From: Flavipsychrobacter sp.
Lineage (GTDB): Bacteria; Bacteroidota; Bacteroidia; Chitinophagales; Chitinophagaceae
DNA: 64,000 nt
Direction of reading: 5' to 3'
NCBI GenBank assembly: GCA_016787265.1
Contig: JAEUVF010000014.1
Location: 124,001-188,000, forward strand
The position numbers were made by a program, and so were the translations under genes. Below are positions 63,045 through 64,000 of the stretch, in pieces (within the stretch, counting starts at the first letter, position 1; every line of letters starts with the position of its first letter). The notes below the pieces were generated by a model that saw only the letters and a list, made by a program, of their open reading frames with translations, made no database searches and was not told where the DNA came from.

Positions 63045-64000
63045 ATGTTCAATCGAATTTTACTTCCCCTGATTTTACTGGTACTCCAGTTGCCCCTGCA
63101 TGCACAGGAAAGTCCGAAGCCCGTGGAATGGACCTTCTCAGGTTCCAACAGTTCCGGAACGCCTGAAATAATCCTGAAAGCGAAAATTGCTCCCGGCTGG
63201 AAATTGTATTCCATCACAGCCACGGATGAGCAACCCAATACCCGGATTGTTCCCGATTCTGCCTGGGCAGCCAATATGGGAACACCAGCCGAAAAAGGAA
63301 AGCTGGAAAATCAACCCGAACCCCTTTTTGAAAACGACCGGATTCCATACTTCCAAAATGAACTGGAAATACGCATCCCCGTTCAAAACCTGAGTGGCAA
63401 ACAACTGCTCAAGGGCAGTATTAATTATATGGCCCTAAAAGGGGAGGAGATCATTGGTCCAGAAGAAGTTCCTTTCCGCTTTGATCTGGGAGCCGATGGC
63501 TCCCTTGCAGTTGCTACTCTTAAAACAGTGGATGGCACCCAGGGTATTATTAAAAGAGAGGCCATTCAGCTCGACCAGCCCGCAGCAGATTGTGGTGGTA
63601 CCGGCCTGGTGAAAGAAGGAGAAGATGGCTTGCTGAATATTTTTGTGCTTGGTTTCCTGGGCGGATTGATTGCCCTTTTTACGCCCTGTGTATTCCCGAT
63701 GATTCCATTAACCGTTTCCTTTTTTACCAAAAAATCGCAGGATCGGAAAAAGGGAATCGGCAATGCCATGTTGTATGGTTTTTTCATTTTCCTGATCTAT
63801 CTCCTGTTATCAGCACCCTTTCATTTCCTGGATACTCTCAATCCGGAAATACTCAATAATATTTCCACCAACGTTTGGCTCAACCTGCTCTTCTTTGTGA
63901 TTTTCGTGGTATTTGCCCTTTCGTTTTTTGGGTTGTTTGAAATCACCTTGCCCAGCAGCATTTCCAACTCAGTGGATTCCAAGACCGGTGTAGGTGGCAG
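63045..64000 (+). CDS. dsbD: Thiol:disulfide interchange protein DsbD, 3' end outside window
   Basis: The open frame runs from the ATG at 63045 to the window end (about 318 residues seen). A signal peptide (ILLPLILLVLQLPLHAQ) is followed by a DsbD-alpha-like domain (about 24-185), then the membrane core begins. The core shows GFLGGLIALFTPCVFPMIPLTVSFF, with the conserved Cys of the first core helix, then two or more further segments. DsbD carries reducing power from cytosolic thioredoxin to the periplasm. In the alpha domain, the place of the usual C-x4-C-LPP is INYMALKGEEIIGPEEVPF, without cysteines. The C-terminal thioredoxin-like domain, if present, is beyond the window. Confidence 0.9.
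   Translation, partial: MFNRILLPLILLVLQLPLHAQESPKPVEWTFSGSNSSGTPEIILKAKIAPGWKLYSITATDEQPNTRIVPDSAWAANMGTPAEKGKLENQPEPLFENDRIPYFQNELEIRIPVQNLSGKQLLKGSINYMALKGEEIIGPEEVPFRFDLGADGSLAVATLKTVDGTQGIIKREAIQLDQPAADCGGTGLVKEGEDGLLNIFVLGFLGGLIALFTPCVFPMIPLTVSFFTKKSQDRKKGIGNAMLYGFFIFLIYLLLSAPFHFLDTLNPEILNNISTNVWLNLLFFVIFVVFALSFFGLFEITLPSSISNSVDSKTGVGG

Noticed and set aside
1..64000. tRNA, rRNA, IS element or prophage genes
   Set aside because: I found no cloverleaf-like T-arm sequences, transposase motifs or phage structural genes in any gap; gaps over 300 bp are limited to 22354-22690, which holds the frameshifted gene.

Overview
The window is a chromosomal segment from a member of the Bacteroidota, most likely of the Chitinophagaceae type. 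This placement is an inference from gene content and style. The signs are a complete mra/mur/fts (dcw) cluster with Bacteroidota-type FtsZ and FtsI tails, carboxypeptidase-regulatory/TonB-type outer-membrane proteins, DUF4139 and DUF6427 families, almost no Shine-Dalgarno sites, and promoter elements of the Bacteroidota -7 type (TAnnTTTG). I see no rRNA, tRNA, CRISPR array, insertion sequence or prophage.

Layout. 1-4.6 kb: a DUF4139 protein cut by the window edge, YqgE/AlgH, an orphan sensor histidine kinase and queA. 4.6-21.3 kb: a control region with three MraZ-type repeats spaced exactly 10 bp and several DnaA-box matches, then mraZ-rsmH-ftsL-ftsI-murE-mraY-murD-ftsW-murG-murC-ftsQ-ftsA-ftsZ, all on + and closed by a terminator. 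Together these genes make lipid II (murE, mraY, murD, murG, murC) and build the divisome (ftsL, ftsI, ftsW, ftsQ, ftsA, ftsZ). 21.4-29.7 kb: an SDR epimerase, a small frameshifted gene, an ABC-2 exporter pair, a fused hydroxyacyl-CoA dehydrogenase/enoyl-CoA hydratase, and a convergent glycerate kinase/GntP permease pair. 29.7-41.9 kb: a giant AsmA-like protein, metG, an S66 LD-carboxypeptidase, map, and an envelope-stress-like set (TonB receptor, ECF sigma factor, presumed anti-sigma, Spy/CpxP-like protein).

42-64 kb: a CLC protein with the motifs of fluoride/proton antiporters, a second S66 peptidase, an NlpE-like lipoprotein, OxyR, a second AsmA-like protein, a hydrolase-rich stretch (four alpha/beta hydrolases, a class-C-like serine hydrolase, a B1-type metallo-beta-lactamase fused to an NTF2-like domain, and a second ECF sigma/membrane-protein pair), kup, an unknown secreted protein, a DUF6427 membrane protein, purQ, and a stand-alone DsbD-alpha domain followed by a DsbD that runs off the window.

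Most of the window is ordinary core genome. The signals most worth a second look are: the mraZ control region; a TAnnTTTG-like box placed 4-5 nt before the ATG of seven genes, which predicts leaderless transcripts; the split of redox cysteines between two DsbD-alpha domains; the MBL-NTF2 fusion; two genes broken by frame-changing indels; and several period-9 and period-14 intergenic repeats. I found no convincing wholly new multi-gene system.
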